Shown: positions 1-10,087 of the stretch, one piece after another | How positions within the stretch are numbered: position 1 is the stretch's first letter | Layout of the letters: each line of letters starts with the position of its first letter | NCBI RefSeq assembly: GCF_024297185.1 | Contig: NZ_JANCTD010000005.1 | Coordinates: 62,001-126,000, forward strand | Source: Lewinella sp. JB7 | GTDB taxonomy: Bacteria; Bacteroidota; Bacteroidia; Chitinophagales; Saprospiraceae | DNA: 64,000 nucleotides | Direction: 5' to 3' | Notes under the pieces: generated by a model | The model's input: only the letters and a program-made list of their open reading frames with translations | Told to the model about the DNA's origin: nothing | The model's database searches: none | Made by a program: the position numbers and the translations under genes

Positions 1-1808
1 GCGCCGTATCCGGCGTAGAGCCTCAGTCCGAAACTAACTGGCGTCTGGCCAATAACTATAAAGTACCCCGGATCGGTTTCGTCAATAAGATGGACCGTTC
101 GGGTGCCGATTTCTTCAGCGTCGTGAAGGACGTAGAGGAGAAGCTGGGTTCCAAATCCATTCCCCTGCAGGTCCCCATCGGTGCCGAGGAACGCTTTAAG
201 GGCGTCGTCGACCTGATCACCATGCAGGCCATCGTATGGAACGAGGAGGACCAGGGTATGACCTTCGAGGTTATCGATACCCCCGAAGATCTCGTCGAAA
301 CCGTCAACGAATGGCGCGAGAAGCTGCTCGAGGCCGTCGCCGAATACGACGAAAGCCTTCTGGAGAAGTACTTCGAGGATCCCGAGAGCATCAGCGTCGA
401 GGAAGTACGCAAGGCCGTCCGTGACGCCGTTATGGACGCCGCTTTCGTGCCCATGATGTGTGGTTCCGCCTTCAAGAACAAAGGCGTACAGGCCGTGCTC
501 GACGCGGTTTGCGCTTACCTGCCCAGCCCGCTGGACGTTCCCGCCATCAAGGGAACCGATCCCGACAACGAGGAGAAGATCCTGGAGCGTAAGGCTTCGG
601 TCGACGAGCCCTTCGCCGCGCTGGCCTTCAAGATCGCTACCGACCCCTTCGTCGGCCGCCTCGCCTTCATGCGCGTTTACTCCGGTCGTCTAGACGCCGG
701 CTCTTACGTGAAGAATACCCGCAGCGGTAACAAGGAGCGCATTTCCCGTCTGTACCAGATGCACGCCAATAAGCAGGAGAGCATCACCAAGGTAGAGGCC
801 GGTGACATCGCCGCCGCCGTTGGTTTCAAGGACATCCGTACCGGTGATACCCTGTGTGACGAGAACAACCCGATCGTACTGGAATCAATGGTTTTCCCCG
901 ACCCCGTGATCGGAGTTGCCGTGGAGCCCAAGACGCAGAAGGACATCGACAAACTCGGTATGGCCCTCGGTAAGCTTGCCGAAGAGGATCCGACCTTCCA
1001 GGTGAAGTACGATGAGGACACCAACCAGACCGTCATCAGCGGTATGGGTGAGTTGCACCTCGAGATCATCGTCGACCGTCTGAAGCGGGAGTTCAAGGTA
1101 GAAGCCAACGTAGGCGCGCCCCAGGTGAACTACAAGGAAGCCCTCTTCAACACCGTTACTCACCGCGAGCGGCTCAAGAAGCAGTCGGGTGGTTCCGGTC
1201 TGTTCGCCGACATGAGCTTCGACCTCGGCCCCGCTGACGAGGAATTCCTGGAAAGCGAGGACTTCAAGAGCGGAAAGGAGAATCTCCAGTTCGTGTGGGA
1301 CATCGTCGGTGGATCGATCGACAAGAACTACCAGAAGCCGATTCGCGACGGATTCAAGTCGATGATGAAGAACGGCGTACTGGCCGGCTACAACATCGAC
1401 AGCATGAAGGTGCGGGTGTTCGACGGTGCCATGCACTCGGTCGACTCCAAGCCCATCGCCTTCGAACTTTGTGCGAAGGAAGGCTTCAAGGCGGCCGCTA
1501 ACCAGGCGCAGCCCAAGCTGCTCGAACCCATCATGAACGTCGTGATCACCACTCCGGAGGAGTACACGGGTAACGTGATCGGTGACCTCAACCGTCGCCG
1601 CGGTCTGCCGAAAGGACAGAACCCGGTCGCGGGCGGAGCCGTCAAGATCACGGCCGACGTGCCCCTGAGCGAAATGTTCGGTTACGTGACCGACCTGCGT
1701 ACGATCACTTCCGGTCGGGCCAGCTCGAGCATGACCTTCAGCCACTACACCGAGGCTCCCTCCGGCGTAGCGAAGGAAATCATCGCTAAAGCCCGCGGCG
1801 AAGCATAG
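1..1808 (+). CDS. fusA: Elongation factor G, 5'-truncated by window edge
   Basis: Translational GTPase that moves tRNAs and mRNA through the ribosome after peptide bond formation, and helps recycle ribosomes. The frame is open from base 3 with no start in view. 601 codons remain against about 700 in the family, so roughly 110 N-terminal residues (P-loop, switch I, DTPGH) lie upstream. The guanine-specificity motif NKMD is at visible residues 28-31. The domain IV stretch [11 protein letters not shown] and the domain V signature [17 protein letters not shown] are intact. It sits upstream of rpsJ as in the classical str-S10 order, with a gap of about 100 bp. The partial status is certain; the identity is very secure. 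Confidence 0.97.
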   Translation, partial: AVSGVEPQSETNWRLANNYKVPRIGFVNKMDRSGADFFSVVKDVEEKLGSKSIPLQVPIGAEERFKGVVDLITMQAIVWNEEDQGMTFEVIDTPEDLVETVNEWREKLLEAVAEYDESLLEKYFEDPESISVEEVRKAVRDAVMDAAFVPMMCGSAFKNKGVQAVLDAVCAYLPSPLDVPAIKGTDPDNEEKILERKASVDEPFAALAFKIATDPFVGRLAFMRVYSGRLDAGSYVKNTRSGNKERISRLYQMHANKQESITKVEAGDIAAAVGFKDIRTGDTLCDENNPIVLESMVFPDPVIGVAVEPKTQKDIDKLGMALGKLAEEDPTFQVKYDEDTNQTVISGMGELHLEIIVDRLKREFKVEANVGAPQVNYKEALFNTVTHRERLKKQSGGSGLFADMSFDLGPADEEFLESEDFKSGKENLQFVWDIVGGSIDKNYQKPIRDGFKSMMKNGVLAGYNIDSMKVRVFDGAMHSVDSKPIAFELCAKEGFKAAANQAQPKLLEPIMNVVITTPEEYTGNVIGDLNRRRGLPKGQNPVAGGAVKITADVPLSEMFGYVTDLRTITSGRASSSMTFSHYTEAPSGVAKEIIAKARGEA

Positions 1809-1912
1809 AACCCAGTTAACTCCCGGGGAGGATGCTCTTCGGTTTTACGGGAGGGAAGGGATGACCCACGCGTCGGACCTTCCCTCCTCCATCCTTGACA
1901 AACAAATCTGGC

Positions 1913-2221
1913 ATGAATCAGAAAATTCGCATTAAGCTGCGTTCTTACGATCACAACCTGGTGGATAAGTCTACCGAGAAGATCGTCAAGACCGTAAAAA
2001 ACAGTGGGGCCATCGTAACCGGTCCGATTCCGCTGCCCACCGAGAAAGATATTTACACCGTTCTGCGCTCGCCGCACGTAAATAAGAAATCCCGGGAGCA
2101 GTTCCAGTTGCGCACCCACAAGCGCCTCATCGAAATTTATACCCCCAACCAGAAGACGGTTGACGCCCTGGCGAAGCTGGAGCTTCCCAGTGGGGTAGAT
2201 ATTCAGGTGAAGCTAACCTAA
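1913..2221 (+). CDS. rpsJ: 30S ribosomal protein S10
   Basis: Small-subunit head protein, also the NusE antitermination partner in the family. The 102-residue product begins [14 protein letters not shown], a standard S10 opening. An in-frame TTG 18 bases upstream (1895) would add six residues that other S10 proteins lack, so I chose the ATG at 1913. The conserved GPIPLPT loop and the [11 protein letters not shown] strand are present. It is the first gene of the S10 cluster, about 100 bp after fusA and 136 bp before rplC. Confidence 0.97.
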   Translation: MNQKIRIKLRSYDHNLVDKSTEKIVKTVKNSGAIVTGPIPLPTEKDIYTVLRSPHVNKKSREQFQLRTHKRLIEIYTPNQKTVDALAKLELPSGVDIQVKLT

Positions 2222-2357
2222 ACCGCCATCCTTTGATCGGCCCGGTCCTTACGCGACCGATAGGTTAACACTCCATTGATTAACGGCTCCCTTCCTTCGC
2301 GGATCGGGGCATACCGCCCGCTCTCCAAAAAAGGGGAAGGCGGAAAAATTTAGACCC

Positions 2358-2978
2358 ATGAACGGTATAATTGGTAAAAAAGTCGGGATGACCTCCATCT
2401 TCGACGACGCAGGTCGCAACGTGGCCTGTACGGTCATCGAGGCCGGTCCCTGTGTGGTCACTCAGGTGAAAACCGACGATACGGATCAATATAACGCGCT
2501 GCAGCTCGCTTACGGCGACAAGAAAGAAAAAAGCAGCAGCCAACAACTGGTAGGCCACTTCAAGGCCGCCGGTACCGGTCCTAAGACCGATGTCATCGAA
2601 TTTCGTGACATGAATCTGGCCAAGGCCCTCGGCGATACGGTTACCGTGGATGAAGTCTTCATCGAGGGCGACCTGTGCGCCGCCGTCGGAACCAGCAAGG
2701 GTAAGGGCTTCCAGGGTGTTGTAAAGCGCCACAACTTCAAGGGGGTCAACGATGCTACCCACGGTCAGCATAACCGCCAGCGTGCCCCCGGTTCGATCGG
2801 TGCCGCCAGCTACCCCGCCCGCGTATTCAAGGGTATGCGGATGGCCGGTCGCGATGGTGGCGGACGGGTAACCGTAAAGAACCTCCGGGTACTGCGCGTA
2901 TTCCCCGAGCGCAACCTGATCCTGGTAAAGGGTGCCGTTCCCGGCCCCAAGGGTGGAACCGTAATTCTTCACAAGTAA
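2358..2978 (+). CDS. rplC: 50S ribosomal protein L3
   Basis: Early-assembly large-subunit protein whose long loop reaches the peptidyl transferase centre. The product has 206 residues, close to the bacterial norm. The N-terminal [14 protein letters not shown] segment and the loop motif [14 protein letters not shown], followed by FKGMRMAG, are typical. The gene lies between rpsJ and rplD in canonical order and is separated from rplD by 27 bases. A frame on the opposite strand over the same bases is a shadow. Confidence 0.97.
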   Translation: MNGIIGKKVGMTSIFDDAGRNVACTVIEAGPCVVTQVKTDDTDQYNALQLAYGDKKEKSSSQQLVGHFKAAGTGPKTDVIEFRDMNLAKALGDTVTVDEVFIEGDLCAAVGTSKGKGFQGVVKRHNFKGVNDATHGQHNRQRAPGSIGAASYPARVFKGMRMAGRDGGGRVTVKNLRVLRVFPERNLILVKGAVPGPKGGTVILHK

Positions 2979-3005
2979 GGCGCCCCGCCTCTAAAATAAA
3001 TAGAA

Positions 3006-3659
3006 ATGAAACTACAAGTTCATAGCGCAACGGGTGCCGAAACCGGCCGCGAAGTAGAGCTGCCCGAGAACATCTTCGGCGTAGCCCCCAATGAGCACGC
3101 CGTTTACCTCGCCGTCAAGGCTTACCTCGCCGCCCAGCGTCAGGGTACCCACAAGGCTAAGGAACGCGGCGAGATTGCCGGTTCTACCAAGAAATTGCAC
3201 AAGCAGAAGGGTACCGGTGGATCGCGTAAGGGCGACATCAAGAACCCGCTCTTCCGCAGTGGTGGACGGATCTTCGGCCCCCGCCCCCGCACCTACGGCA
3301 TCAAGCTGAACAAGAAGGTCAAACTGGCCGCACGGGCTTCCGCCCTGTCGGCCAAGGCTTCGGCCGGGAAGATCACCCTCGTGGAGGATCTCAAGTTCGA
3401 TACCCCCAAGACCAAGGACTTCGTCAACTTCCTCGGCGCCGTGAAGGCGACGGAAGGAAAGGTCCTGCTGATCACCGCGGAGCACGACACCAACGTCTTC
3501 CGTAGCGGCCGTAACCTCCCCAACAGCGCGGTCATCAGCGCCGGAGCGGTGAGTACCTACGACATTATGCGCGCCGGTACCGTACTGCTTGCCGAAGGAG
3601 CAATTGATAAACTTAAGGAGCAGTTCGCTGCCCACGAAACCACAACGACCAATGGCTAA
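3006..3659 (+). CDS. rplD: 50S ribosomal protein L4
   Basis: Large-subunit protein lining the exit tunnel; in some bacteria it also represses the S10 operon. The product has 217 residues. The basic extended loop rich in Gly, Lys and Arg (GTGGSRKGDIKNPLFRSGG) is clear near residues 74-92, followed by the FGPRPR motif. Its last codons overlap rplW by eight bases, an arrangement that suggests translational coupling. The C-terminal tail is Thr-rich. Confidence 0.97.
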   Translation: MKLQVHSATGAETGREVELPENIFGVAPNEHAVYLAVKAYLAAQRQGTHKAKERGEIAGSTKKLHKQKGTGGSRKGDIKNPLFRSGGRIFGPRPRTYGIKLNKKVKLAARASALSAKASAGKITLVEDLKFDTPKTKDFVNFLGAVKATEGKVLLITAEHDTNVFRSGRNLPNSAVISAGAVSTYDIMRAGTVLLAEGAIDKLKEQFAAHETTTTNG

Positions 3660-3948
3660 GACAATCCTCATCAAGTCGGTAGTTTCGGAAAAGGCCGAGC
3701 TACTCAGTGAAAACCAGACCCAGTACACCTTCGTGGTGAACGGATCTGCGAACAAGATCGAAGTCCGCAATGCCATCGAATCCCGTTACGGCGTCACCGT
3801 CGACAGCGTGAACACGATGAACATGCCGGGCAAGAGCAAAAACAGATCGACCAAGTCGGGCGTGATTCGCGGTCGCGTAGCGGGCTTTAAGAAAGCCATC
3901 GTGACGCTGATCGAAGGAGACACTCTCGACCTGTATAACGAAATTTAA
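3652..3948 (+). CDS. rplW: 50S ribosomal protein L23
   Basis: Large-subunit protein at the tunnel exit, the docking site for trigger factor and SRP. I start it at the ATG at 3652 ([16 protein letters not shown]), which gives 98 residues. A longer frame opening at 3589 lies inside rplD and adds 21 residues unlike L23. The ATG sits inside the last codons of rplD, so the stop of L4 and the start of L23 overlap by eight bases. The family motifs VSEKA near the N-terminus and [13 protein letters not shown] are present. Confidence 0.95.
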   Translation: MAKTILIKSVVSEKAELLSENQTQYTFVVNGSANKIEVRNAIESRYGVTVDSVNTMNMPGKSKNRSTKSGVIRGRVAGFKKAIVTLIEGDTLDLYNEI

Positions 3949-4037
3949 GGAACCCCGGTGGGTGGGGAGCAGCGGGCCAGGGTCGATCTGGGCTTCCGTC
4001 TTCATGCTCCGAGATTCACCGGACAATCAGTGCAATA

Positions 4038-4874
4038 ATGCCAATTAAGAAGTTTAAGCCGGTATCCGCCGGATCTCGCTTTCACGTCGGTAACAAGTTT
4101 ACCGAACTGACGGGCGACAAGCCCGAGAAGAGCCTGCTGGCCCCCGTCAAGCGTACGGGTGGTCGTAACAAGACCGGCAAGATGACCGTCCGCCAGCGTG
4201 GTGGTGGTCACAAGCGCCGCTACCGTATCGTCGACTTCCGGCGGGAGAAAGACGGTATTCGTGCCGAGGTGAAGACCATCGAGTACGATCCCAACCGCAC
4301 CGCCTTCATCGCGCTCGTGGAGTACACCGACGGCGAGAAGCGTTACATCATCGCTCCCCAGGGACTCACCGTAGGCGACACCATCGTCAGTGGTGCCGAT
4401 GCAACGCCGGACGTAGGAAACTGCATGCTCCTGGGAGACGTACCCCTCGGTGCCCAGATTCACGCCATCGAGCTGCAGCCCGGTAAGGGAGCCGCTCTTG
4501 CCCGTTCCGCCGGCACCAATGGTGTCCTGATGGGTAAGGAAGGCCGCTTCGTATCCGTGAAGTTGCCCAGTGGCGAGGTTCGCCGTATCTTAAAGACGTG
4601 CCGGGCCGTCATCGGAGCTACCTCCAACCCCGACCACGCCCTTACGGTTGCCGGAAAGGCCGGCCGTAACCGCTGGCTCGGTCGCCGTCCCCGCGTTCGC
4701 GGTGTAGCCATGAACCCCGTCGATCACCCCATGGGTGGTGGTGAGGGTCGCGCTTCCGGCGGACACCCCCGTTCACGTACCGGTATTATGGCTAAGGGCC
4801 AGAAGACCCGCAACGTGAATAAGGCCAGCAACAAAATGATCATCAGCCGTCGCAAGACCAAGAACAAGAAATAA
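4038..4874 (+). CDS. rplB: 50S ribosomal protein L2
   Basis: Core large-subunit protein needed for subunit association and peptidyl transfer. The product has 278 residues, full length. The hallmark C-terminal segment [17 protein letters not shown], with the conserved His, is near residue 229. The N-terminal [21 protein letters not shown] block is also standard. It is 89 bases after rplW and only three bases before rpsS. Confidence 0.98.
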   Translation: MPIKKFKPVSAGSRFHVGNKFTELTGDKPEKSLLAPVKRTGGRNKTGKMTVRQRGGGHKRRYRIVDFRREKDGIRAEVKTIEYDPNRTAFIALVEYTDGEKRYIIAPQGLTVGDTIVSGADATPDVGNCMLLGDVPLGAQIHAIELQPGKGAALARSAGTNGVLMGKEGRFVSVKLPSGEVRRILKTCRAVIGATSNPDHALTVAGKAGRNRWLGRRPRVRGVAMNPVDHPMGGGEGRASGGHPRSRTGIMAKGQKTRNVNKASNKMIISRRKTKNKK

Positions 4875-4877
4875 ACT

Positions 4878-5144
4878 ATGGCACGTTCGCTCAAGAAAGG
4901 CCCCTACGTTTTCCACAAGCTGTACGACAAGATTGTAAAGTCGCAGGAAGGCGGTCGCAAGGGCATGATCAAAACCTGGTCCCGCGCCTCCATGATCGTT
5001 CCCGACATGGTAGGTCTCACGATTGCCGTCCACAACGGTAAGACTCACGTACCCGTTTACGTTACGGAGAACATGGTCGGTCACAAGCTCGGTGAGTTTG
5101 CACCTACCCGTTCCTTCCGTGGTCACGGTGGCAAGAAGAAGTAG
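4878..5144 (+). CDS. rpsS: 30S ribosomal protein S19
   Basis: Small-subunit head protein contacting S13 and the A-site finger. The product has 88 residues and opens [15 protein letters not shown], then [10 protein letters not shown] and the basic tail [15 protein letters not shown], all typical of S19. It follows rplB by three bases and is probably coupled to it. A gap of 109 bases precedes rplV and shows no clear terminator. Confidence 0.97.
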   Translation: MARSLKKGPYVFHKLYDKIVKSQEGGRKGMIKTWSRASMIVPDMVGLTIAVHNGKTHVPVYVTENMVGHKLGEFAPTRSFRGHGGKKK

Positions 5145-5253
5145 ACCAGGGGAATTCCCGGACTATTGTACAATAACAGAGTGAAGGAAGAGTAGGTCCT
5201 CGCCCCTGCGGCCCGGCTTACTAACCCGTTCCCTCATAATTTTTATCCAAGTA

Positions 5254-5652
5254 ATGGAAGCAACAGCAAGTTTAAATAGCATTCCGATGTCGGTCCGCAA
5301 GATGCGGCTCGTCGTCGACCTGATCCGCGGCAAGCGGGTGGGGGAGGCGCTCGGCATCCTGGAGTACAGCAAGCAGGAAGCTGCGATCTGGCTCAAGAAA
5401 AACCTTCTTTCAGCGGTCGCCAACTGGGAGTACAAGAACGACGGACTGGAAAGCGCCGACGAGTACGATCTCTACGTCAGCGAAGCCTTCGCCGACGCCG
5501 GTGCCCAGATCAAGCGGTTCCGTCCGGCCCCCCACGGTCGTGCGCACCGGATCCGGAAGCACAGCTGCCACGTCACCATCAAGGTTAGCAACAAGATCGC
5601 TCTGCCGAGCGAGGGCGTTGCCAAAACCGAATCCGAAACCGTCCAAGCATAA
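5254..5652 (+). CDS. rplV: 50S ribosomal protein L22
   Basis: Large-subunit protein whose beta-hairpin lines the exit tunnel. The 132-residue product shows the SPRKMRLVVDLIRGK-like segment (here SVRKMRLVVDLIRGKRVGEA) and the hairpin PAPHGRAHRIRKHSCHVTI. The C-terminus carries a short Glu/Thr-rich tail absent from shorter homologues. It ends six bases before rpsC. The identity is secure from sequence and position. Confidence 0.96.
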   Translation: MEATASLNSIPMSVRKMRLVVDLIRGKRVGEALGILEYSKQEAAIWLKKNLLSAVANWEYKNDGLESADEYDLYVSEAFADAGAQIKRFRPAPHGRAHRIRKHSCHVTIKVSNKIALPSEGVAKTESETVQA

Positions 5653-5658
5653 CTAACC

Positions 5659-6405
5659 ATGGGTCAAAAGACTAATCCAATTGGTAACCGACTCGGTTAC
5701 ATTCGCGGCTGGGACAGTAACTGGTTCGCCGATAAAGACTACGCCTCCAACGTCATCGAAGACGAGAAGCTGCGTACCTACCTGCAAACCCGTATCAATA
5801 AGGGTGGCATCGCGCGCATCATCATTGAGCGTACCCTCAAGCGGGTTACGCTGACGATCCACACGTCCCGTCCCGGCATCATCATCGGTAAGGGAGGTAA
5901 GGAGATCGATCAGATCCGCGAAGAGCTGCGCCGCCTGACGGATAAGGATGTACAGATCAACATCATCGAGATCCGTAAGCCGGAGCTCGACGCTAACATC
6001 GTCGCCGAATCCGTAGCCAACCAGATCGAAGCTCGCATCAACTACCGCCGCGCCATCAAGACCAGCATCGCCTCCACGATGCGGGCGGGCGCTGAGGGCA
6101 TCAAGGTGCGCATCTCTGGCCGTCTTAACGGATCGGACATGAGCCGGACGGAGGAGTACAAGGAGGGCCGTACCCCCCTGCATACTTTCCGTGCCGACAT
6201 CGACTACGCCCACAAGGAAGCCCACACGGTCTACGGCCGTATCGGCATCAAAGTGTGGCTCTGTAAGGGTGAGGTTCTCGGTAAGCGTGACCTGAACCCC
6301 AATGCCGGACTCGCTACGAAGGGCGACCGCGATGACCGGGGAAGCCGTGGTGGCGACCGGGGAGGTCGCGGTGGTGGCAACCGCCGGGGAGGCGGACGCC
6401 GCTAA
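5659..6405 (+). CDS. rpsC: 30S ribosomal protein S3 with RGG-type C-terminal tail
   Basis: Small-subunit protein at the mRNA entry channel, with helicase-like function alongside S4 and S5. The product has 248 residues. The KH domain signature [14 protein letters not shown] lies near residues 74-87, and the C-terminal S3 domain follows (YRRAIKTSI). From about residue 218 the protein ends in a Gly/Arg/Asp-rich low-complexity tail with RGG repeats ([17 protein letters not shown]), longer and more basic than in E. coli S3. The tail is probably disordered and RNA-binding; that role is inference. Confidence 0.97.
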   Translation: MGQKTNPIGNRLGYIRGWDSNWFADKDYASNVIEDEKLRTYLQTRINKGGIARIIIERTLKRVTLTIHTSRPGIIIGKGGKEIDQIREELRRLTDKDVQINIIEIRKPELDANIVAESVANQIEARINYRRAIKTSIASTMRAGAEGIKVRISGRLNGSDMSRTEEYKEGRTPLHTFRADIDYAHKEAHTVYGRIGIKVWLCKGEVLGKRDLNPNAGLATKGDRDDRGSRGGDRGGRGGGNRRGGGRR

Positions 6406-6641
6406 CCACTCCCGCAGATTACTGTCGGTGATCGACGAAGGCCCCCGGGGCAACGGACACCGATCGACTTAACCGCCTCCTGGCGAGAACAACCGAAACG
6501 GAAGCCATCAAAACAGCCTTTTGCGCTGGCTTCCCATCCCGAAAAGCAGGGTAGCACCGCGCGGATTCCGCCATTGCTACCTTGCTTTCCTTTGCTCCGA
6601 ATAAAAGGAGCGTTATCCTTTCCCATATCGGGGCAAAAGCG

Positions 6642-6649
6642 TACCTTTG
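6642..6649 (+). promoter_or_regulatory. Candidate internal promoter before rplP
   Basis: TACCTTTG exactly fits the Bacteroidota -7 box TAnnTTTG and lies 36 bases before the rplP ATG. It is in the 279-base gap between rpsC and rplP, the longest gap inside the ribosomal cluster. A clear -33 TTTG is not seen at the expected distance. It may supply extra transcription to the distal ribosomal genes. No RNA data support it. Confidence 0.45.
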
Positions 6650-6684
6650 CCCCGCTCTACGGGAGCCCTCTTAAACTTTGCATC

Positions 6685-7104
6685 ATGTTACAGCCGAAAA
6701 GAACGAAATACCGCAAGCAACAGAAAGGTCGGAATACCGGGCTGGCTGGTCGTGGTAACTTGGTTTCCTTTGGAAGTTTTGGCCTGAAGAGCCTGGACGC
6801 CGGACGGATCACCAACCGGCAGATCGAAGCCGCGCGTATTGCCATGACCCGTCATATGAAACGGGAGGGTAAGGTATGGATCCGCATTTTTCCCGATAAG
6901 CCGATCACCAGCAAGCCGCTTGAAGTGCGGATGGGTAAGGGTAAGGGTGCCCTCGACCACTGGGTCGCTCAGGTACAGCCCGGCCGTGTCCTGTTCGAAC
7001 TGGATGGCGTAACCCGGGAAGTTGCCGAAGAAGCCCTGCGCCTTGCCGCCCAGAAGCTTCCGGTACTCACCAAAACGATCACCCGGGTAGACTATCAGGG
7101 GTAA
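6685..7104 (+). CDS. rplP: 50S ribosomal protein L16
   Basis: Large-subunit protein near the A-site and central protuberance. The ATG at 6685 gives [19 protein letters not shown], the invariant L16 start, and 139 residues. A longer frame from 6574 would add 37 residues with no family support and is rejected. The motifs [19 protein letters not shown] and [11 protein letters not shown] are intact. A 279-base gap with a candidate promoter precedes it. Confidence 0.96.
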   Translation: MLQPKRTKYRKQQKGRNTGLAGRGNLVSFGSFGLKSLDAGRITNRQIEAARIAMTRHMKREGKVWIRIFPDKPITSKPLEVRMGKGKGALDHWVAQVQPGRVLFELDGVTREVAEEALRLAAQKLPVLTKTITRVDYQG

Positions 7105-7173
7105 TCACGTAATTAACCATAAAAGCTAAATCTGCTCCCGATCACATTCGGGACGCGGTACAATCAGATTCTG

Positions 7174-7434
7174 ATGGCGAGTAATAAAACCTTAGAACTA
7201 CGGGACGTCTCCGATGCCGATCTGCAAGATCAGCTCAACGAGACCACCGCAAGCTTCGAAAAAATGAAGTTCGATCACACCGTTAACGGGATCGAGAACC
7301 CCCTGCAACTGCGCTCCGTGCGCCGGGACATTGCCCGGATCAAAACGGAAGTCCGCCGTCGTGAGCTGGCTCAGCTCTCCCAGGAGGACCTCGGGAAACG
7401 TGATGACATTCGCCGCCGCCGCCGCAAAAAGTAA
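7174..7434 (+). CDS. rpmC: 50S ribosomal protein L29
   Basis: Small helical protein near the tunnel exit. The product has 86 residues, longer than the usual 60-70. The core NPLQLRSVRRDIARIKTEVRRRE matches L29, with LRDVSDADLQDQLNETT upstream. The extra length lies at the C-terminus, which ends in a strongly basic run (DDIRRRRRKK). It is six bases before rpsQ, so the two are probably translationally coupled. Confidence 0.93.
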   Translation: MASNKTLELRDVSDADLQDQLNETTASFEKMKFDHTVNGIENPLQLRSVRRDIARIKTEVRRRELAQLSQEDLGKRDDIRRRRRKK

Positions 7435-7440
7435 TTCAAG

Positions 7441-7911
7441 ATGAGCAACGAGGAAAAGAATACCCCGGAAAAGGAGCAGACCCAGGAAGATCAGGGTGGC
7501 CTTCTCAATAAGATCACCCACGCCGTGGATGACGCGATCGATACCGCCGCCAGTGCGGTCGAATCCGTAACCGGCGGAGGCCAGCAGGAGGGATCGGCCA
7601 AAGAGAAAGCCAAAGCTCCCGCGTCCGCGCCCCAGGCTGCATCCGCTAAAGCGGACTCCGGACGTAACGAGCGCAAGACTCGTGACGGCGTAGTGGTGAG
7701 CAATAAGATGGATAAGACCATCAGCGTGGCGATCGAGCGTCGTCTGCAGCACCCCATCTACGGTAAGTACGTAAAGAAAACCAAGAAGCTGATCGCCCAC
7801 GATGAGCAGAACGAGTGCCAGATCGGCGACCTCGTACGCATCATGGAGTGTCGGCCGCTGAGCCGCCGCAAGCGCTGGCGCCTGATCTCCGTACTGGAGC
7901 AGGCCAAGTAA
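7441..7911 (+). CDS. rpsQ: 30S ribosomal protein S17 with long N-terminal extension
   Basis: Primary 16S-binding protein of the small-subunit body. The S17 core starts near residue 75 ([20 protein letters not shown]) and ends with the usual [16 protein letters not shown]. The product has 156 residues against about 85 normally. The first ~73 residues are an added segment: an acidic Glu/Gln-rich start, a possible amphipathic helix ([18 protein letters not shown]) and an Ala/Lys/Ser linker. No internal ATG lies at the core boundary; the next in-frame ATG (SNKMDK) is inside the core. The extension therefore looks genuinely translated, though a non-ATG start nearer the core cannot be excluded. Its function is unknown. 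Confidence 0.92.
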   Translation: MSNEEKNTPEKEQTQEDQGGLLNKITHAVDDAIDTAASAVESVTGGGQQEGSAKEKAKAPASAPQAASAKADSGRNERKTRDGVVVSNKMDKTISVAIERRLQHPIYGKYVKKTKKLIAHDEQNECQIGDLVRIMECRPLSRRKRWRLISVLEQAK

Positions 7912-7945
7912 ACCCAATCGTAAACGGCATCAAAAATAATTTGTC

Positions 7946-8314
7946 ATGATCCAACAGGAATCACGTTTGCGCGTAGCCGATAACAGCGGAGCCAAGGAAG
8001 TACTCTGTATTCGGGTACTGGGTGGCTCGAAGCGGCGCTACGCCTCCATCGGCGACCAGATCGTTGTCAGCGTAAAGGAAGCCTCCCCCGGAGGAAACGT
8101 CAAGAAAGGTTCGGTTTCCCGTGCCGTAGTCGTACGCACCAAGAAGGAAGTCCGCCGTAAGGACGGCTCTTACATTCGCTTCGACGACAACGCCGTCGTA
8201 CTGCTCAACGCAGCCGAAGAGCCCCGGGGCACCCGTATTTTCGGTCCCGTGGCTCGCGAACTGCGCGACCGCGACTACATGAAAATCGTATCACTGGCCC
8301 CCGAGGTGCTGTAA
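7946..8314 (+). CDS. rplN: 50S ribosomal protein L14
   Basis: Large-subunit protein forming bridges B5 and B8 to the small subunit. 122 residues, standard length. It begins [19 protein letters not shown] and contains [15 protein letters not shown] and [14 protein letters not shown], all family hallmarks. It follows rpsQ by 34 bases and precedes rplX by 32 bases in canonical spc order. Confidence 0.97.
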   Translation: MIQQESRLRVADNSGAKEVLCIRVLGGSKRRYASIGDQIVVSVKEASPGGNVKKGSVSRAVVVRTKKEVRRKDGSYIRFDDNAVVLLNAAEEPRGTRIFGPVARELRDRDYMKIVSLAPEVL

Positions 8315-8346
8315 CCCTCTGTAAAGAGGCTATAAATTAATTAGCA

Positions 8347-8715
8347 ATGGCTAACAAGACCTATAAAGACAAGCAGAAGCGGCACACGCCCAAGCTTAAG
8401 ATTAAGAAGGGCGACCGGGTGGTAGTGATCAGCGGTGCCTACCGCGACCGAACCACGGCCCGCGAAGTACTCGAGGTATTCCCCCACGAGAACCGCGCCC
8501 TGGTAGACGGTGTGAACATCCGGAAGAAGCACCAGAAGCCCACCGAGGAGGCCGCCGGCGGCATCGTCGATAAGGCTGCTCCCATCCACATTAGTAACCT
8601 CATGCTCGTCGACCCGTCCGTAGATGAAGTAACCCCCACCCGTGTCGGCCGTAAAGCCGACGAGAACGGTAAGCTACAGCGGTACGGTAAGCGTAACGAT
8701 AACATCATAGCATAA
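8347..8715 (+). CDS. rplX: 50S ribosomal protein L24
   Basis: Assembly-initiating large-subunit protein at the tunnel exit. 122 residues, somewhat longer than the ~104 of E. coli. The KOW motif [16 protein letters not shown] is near residues 20-35 and [13 protein letters not shown] follows. The stop overlaps the rplE start as TAATG, so the two are tightly coupled. Confidence 0.96.
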   Translation: MANKTYKDKQKRHTPKLKIKKGDRVVVISGAYRDRTTAREVLEVFPHENRALVDGVNIRKKHQKPTEEAAGGIVDKAAPIHISNLMLVDPSVDEVTPTRVGRKADENGKLQRYGKRNDNIIA

Positions 8716-9281
8716 TGAGCTACACTCCAAGAATCAAGAAGAAGTACGACGATGAGGTACGGGCCAAGCTGCAGGAGCAGTTCGGCTACAAATCCCCCAT
8801 GGAAGTACCTCGCCTGCTCAAGATCGCCATCAACCAGGGCGTCGGTAAGGGTACCCAGGACCGTAAACTGGTCGAGAACGCCGTCAAGGAAATGACCCTG
8901 GTCGCCGGTCAGCAGGCCGTCACCACCAAGGCAAAGAAGTCGGTGTCGAACTTCAAACTCCGCGACGGAATGGCCATCGGAGCCAAGGTTACCCTGCGTC
9001 GGGAAAAGATGTACGACTTCCTGGACCGTCTCATCTCTACCGCCCTTCCCCGGGTGCGCGACTTCCGCGGCATCAACGACAAGAGCTTCGACGGTCGTGG
9101 TAACTACACCATGGGCGTAACCGAGCAGATCATCTTCCCGGAGATCAGCCTCGACGATGTGGCTAACATTACCGGATTCGACATCACCTTCGTGACCAGC
9201 GCCAAAACCGACGCTGAGGCCCTCGCGCTGCTGAAGGCCCTCGGACTTCCGTTCAAGAACCAAAATAATACCAACGACTAA
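8715..9281 (+). CDS. rplE: 50S ribosomal protein L5
   Basis: Central-protuberance protein that binds 5S rRNA and contacts the P-site tRNA. 188 residues, full length. Hallmarks are [34 protein letters not shown] and [19 protein letters not shown]. It overlaps rplX by one base upstream and rpsN by one base downstream (TAATG at both joints), a clear translational coupling chain. Confidence 0.97.
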   Translation: MSYTPRIKKKYDDEVRAKLQEQFGYKSPMEVPRLLKIAINQGVGKGTQDRKLVENAVKEMTLVAGQQAVTTKAKKSVSNFKLRDGMAIGAKVTLRREKMYDFLDRLISTALPRVRDFRGINDKSFDGRGNYTMGVTEQIIFPEISLDDVANITGFDITFVTSAKTDAEALALLKALGLPFKNQNNTND

Positions 9282-9550
9282 TGGCTCGTAAATCACTGAT
9301 TGCCCGCGAACGCAAGCGGGAGCGCATGGTCGCCAAGTACGCCGAGAAGCGTGCCGCGCTGAAGGCTGCCGGAGAATGGGAGGAGCTCGATAAGCTTCCC
9401 CGTAATTCCAACCCCATCCGCCTGCACAACCGCTGCGGTCTTACCGGTCGCCCGAAGGGCTACATGCGTAAGTTCGGCCTGTGCCGCGTCAAGTTCCGTG
9501 AGATGGCACTCGACGGCAAGATCCCCGGCGTGCGTAAAGCATCCTGGTAA
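9281..9550 (+). CDS. rpsN: 30S ribosomal protein S14 (zinc-free type)
   Basis: Small-subunit head protein. 89 residues, the long zinc-independent form. It shows [22 protein letters not shown] but not the CXXC...CXXC zinc ribbon of the short form. It starts inside the stop of rplE. A 70-base gap with no evident terminator precedes rpsH. Confidence 0.96.
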   Translation: MARKSLIARERKRERMVAKYAEKRAALKAAGEWEELDKLPRNSNPIRLHNRCGLTGRPKGYMRKFGLCRVKFREMALDGKIPGVRKASW

Positions 9551-9620
9551 ACCAATATACTATTAACAGCCCCGGAAGTTCCTACATACGGAAAACCACG
9601 GGGCGCAATCGTTTTATCCC

Positions 9621-10031
9621 ATGGCAGTTACCGATCCCATTGCCGACTACCTGACCCGCATCCGCAACGCGCAGATCGCCGGACACCGGGTAGTGACCAT
9701 TCCCGCCTCCCGTACCAAGAAGCGCATCACCGAAATTCTCTACGATCAGGGCTTTATCCTGAAGTACAAGTTTGACGATGAAGCCGGTAAGGGCAAGCAG
9801 GGAGAGATTTCCATTGCACTCAAGTACGAACGGGAAACCAAGCGCCCGGTCATCCGGAAGCTCATTCGTGTATCCAAGCCCGGTCTGCGCCAGTACGCGA
9901 AGTCCGACGCCATGCCACGCGTGATCAACGGACTGGGCATTGCCATCGTGTCGACCAGTAAGGGTGTCATGACCGGTCGGCAAGCCACCGAACAGAAGGT
10001 CGGCGGTGAAGTACTGGCTTACGTATACTAA
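9621..10031 (+). CDS. rpsH: 30S ribosomal protein S8
   Basis: Primary 16S-binding protein of the platform; in E. coli it also represses spc translation. The product has 136 residues. It opens TDPIADYLTRIRNA, and the C-terminus has GLGIAIVSTSKGVMTGRQA, the S8 signature, followed by GGEVLAYVY. Position between rpsN and rplF is canonical. Confidence 0.97.
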   Translation: MAVTDPIADYLTRIRNAQIAGHRVVTIPASRTKKRITEILYDQGFILKYKFDDEAGKGKQGEISIALKYERETKRPVIRKLIRVSKPGLRQYAKSDAMPRVINGLGIAIVSTSKGVMTGRQATEQKVGGEVLAYVY

Positions 10032-10087
10032 CCATAGAATCACTCTGCAGGATAGCTCTTGGCCGTCCGTAAGATCAATCAATCATT

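Noticed and set aside
885..1745. 286-codon open frame antisense to fusA
   Set aside because: It lies wholly inside fusA in a GC-rich region where antisense frames stay open by chance. It has no family resemblance.
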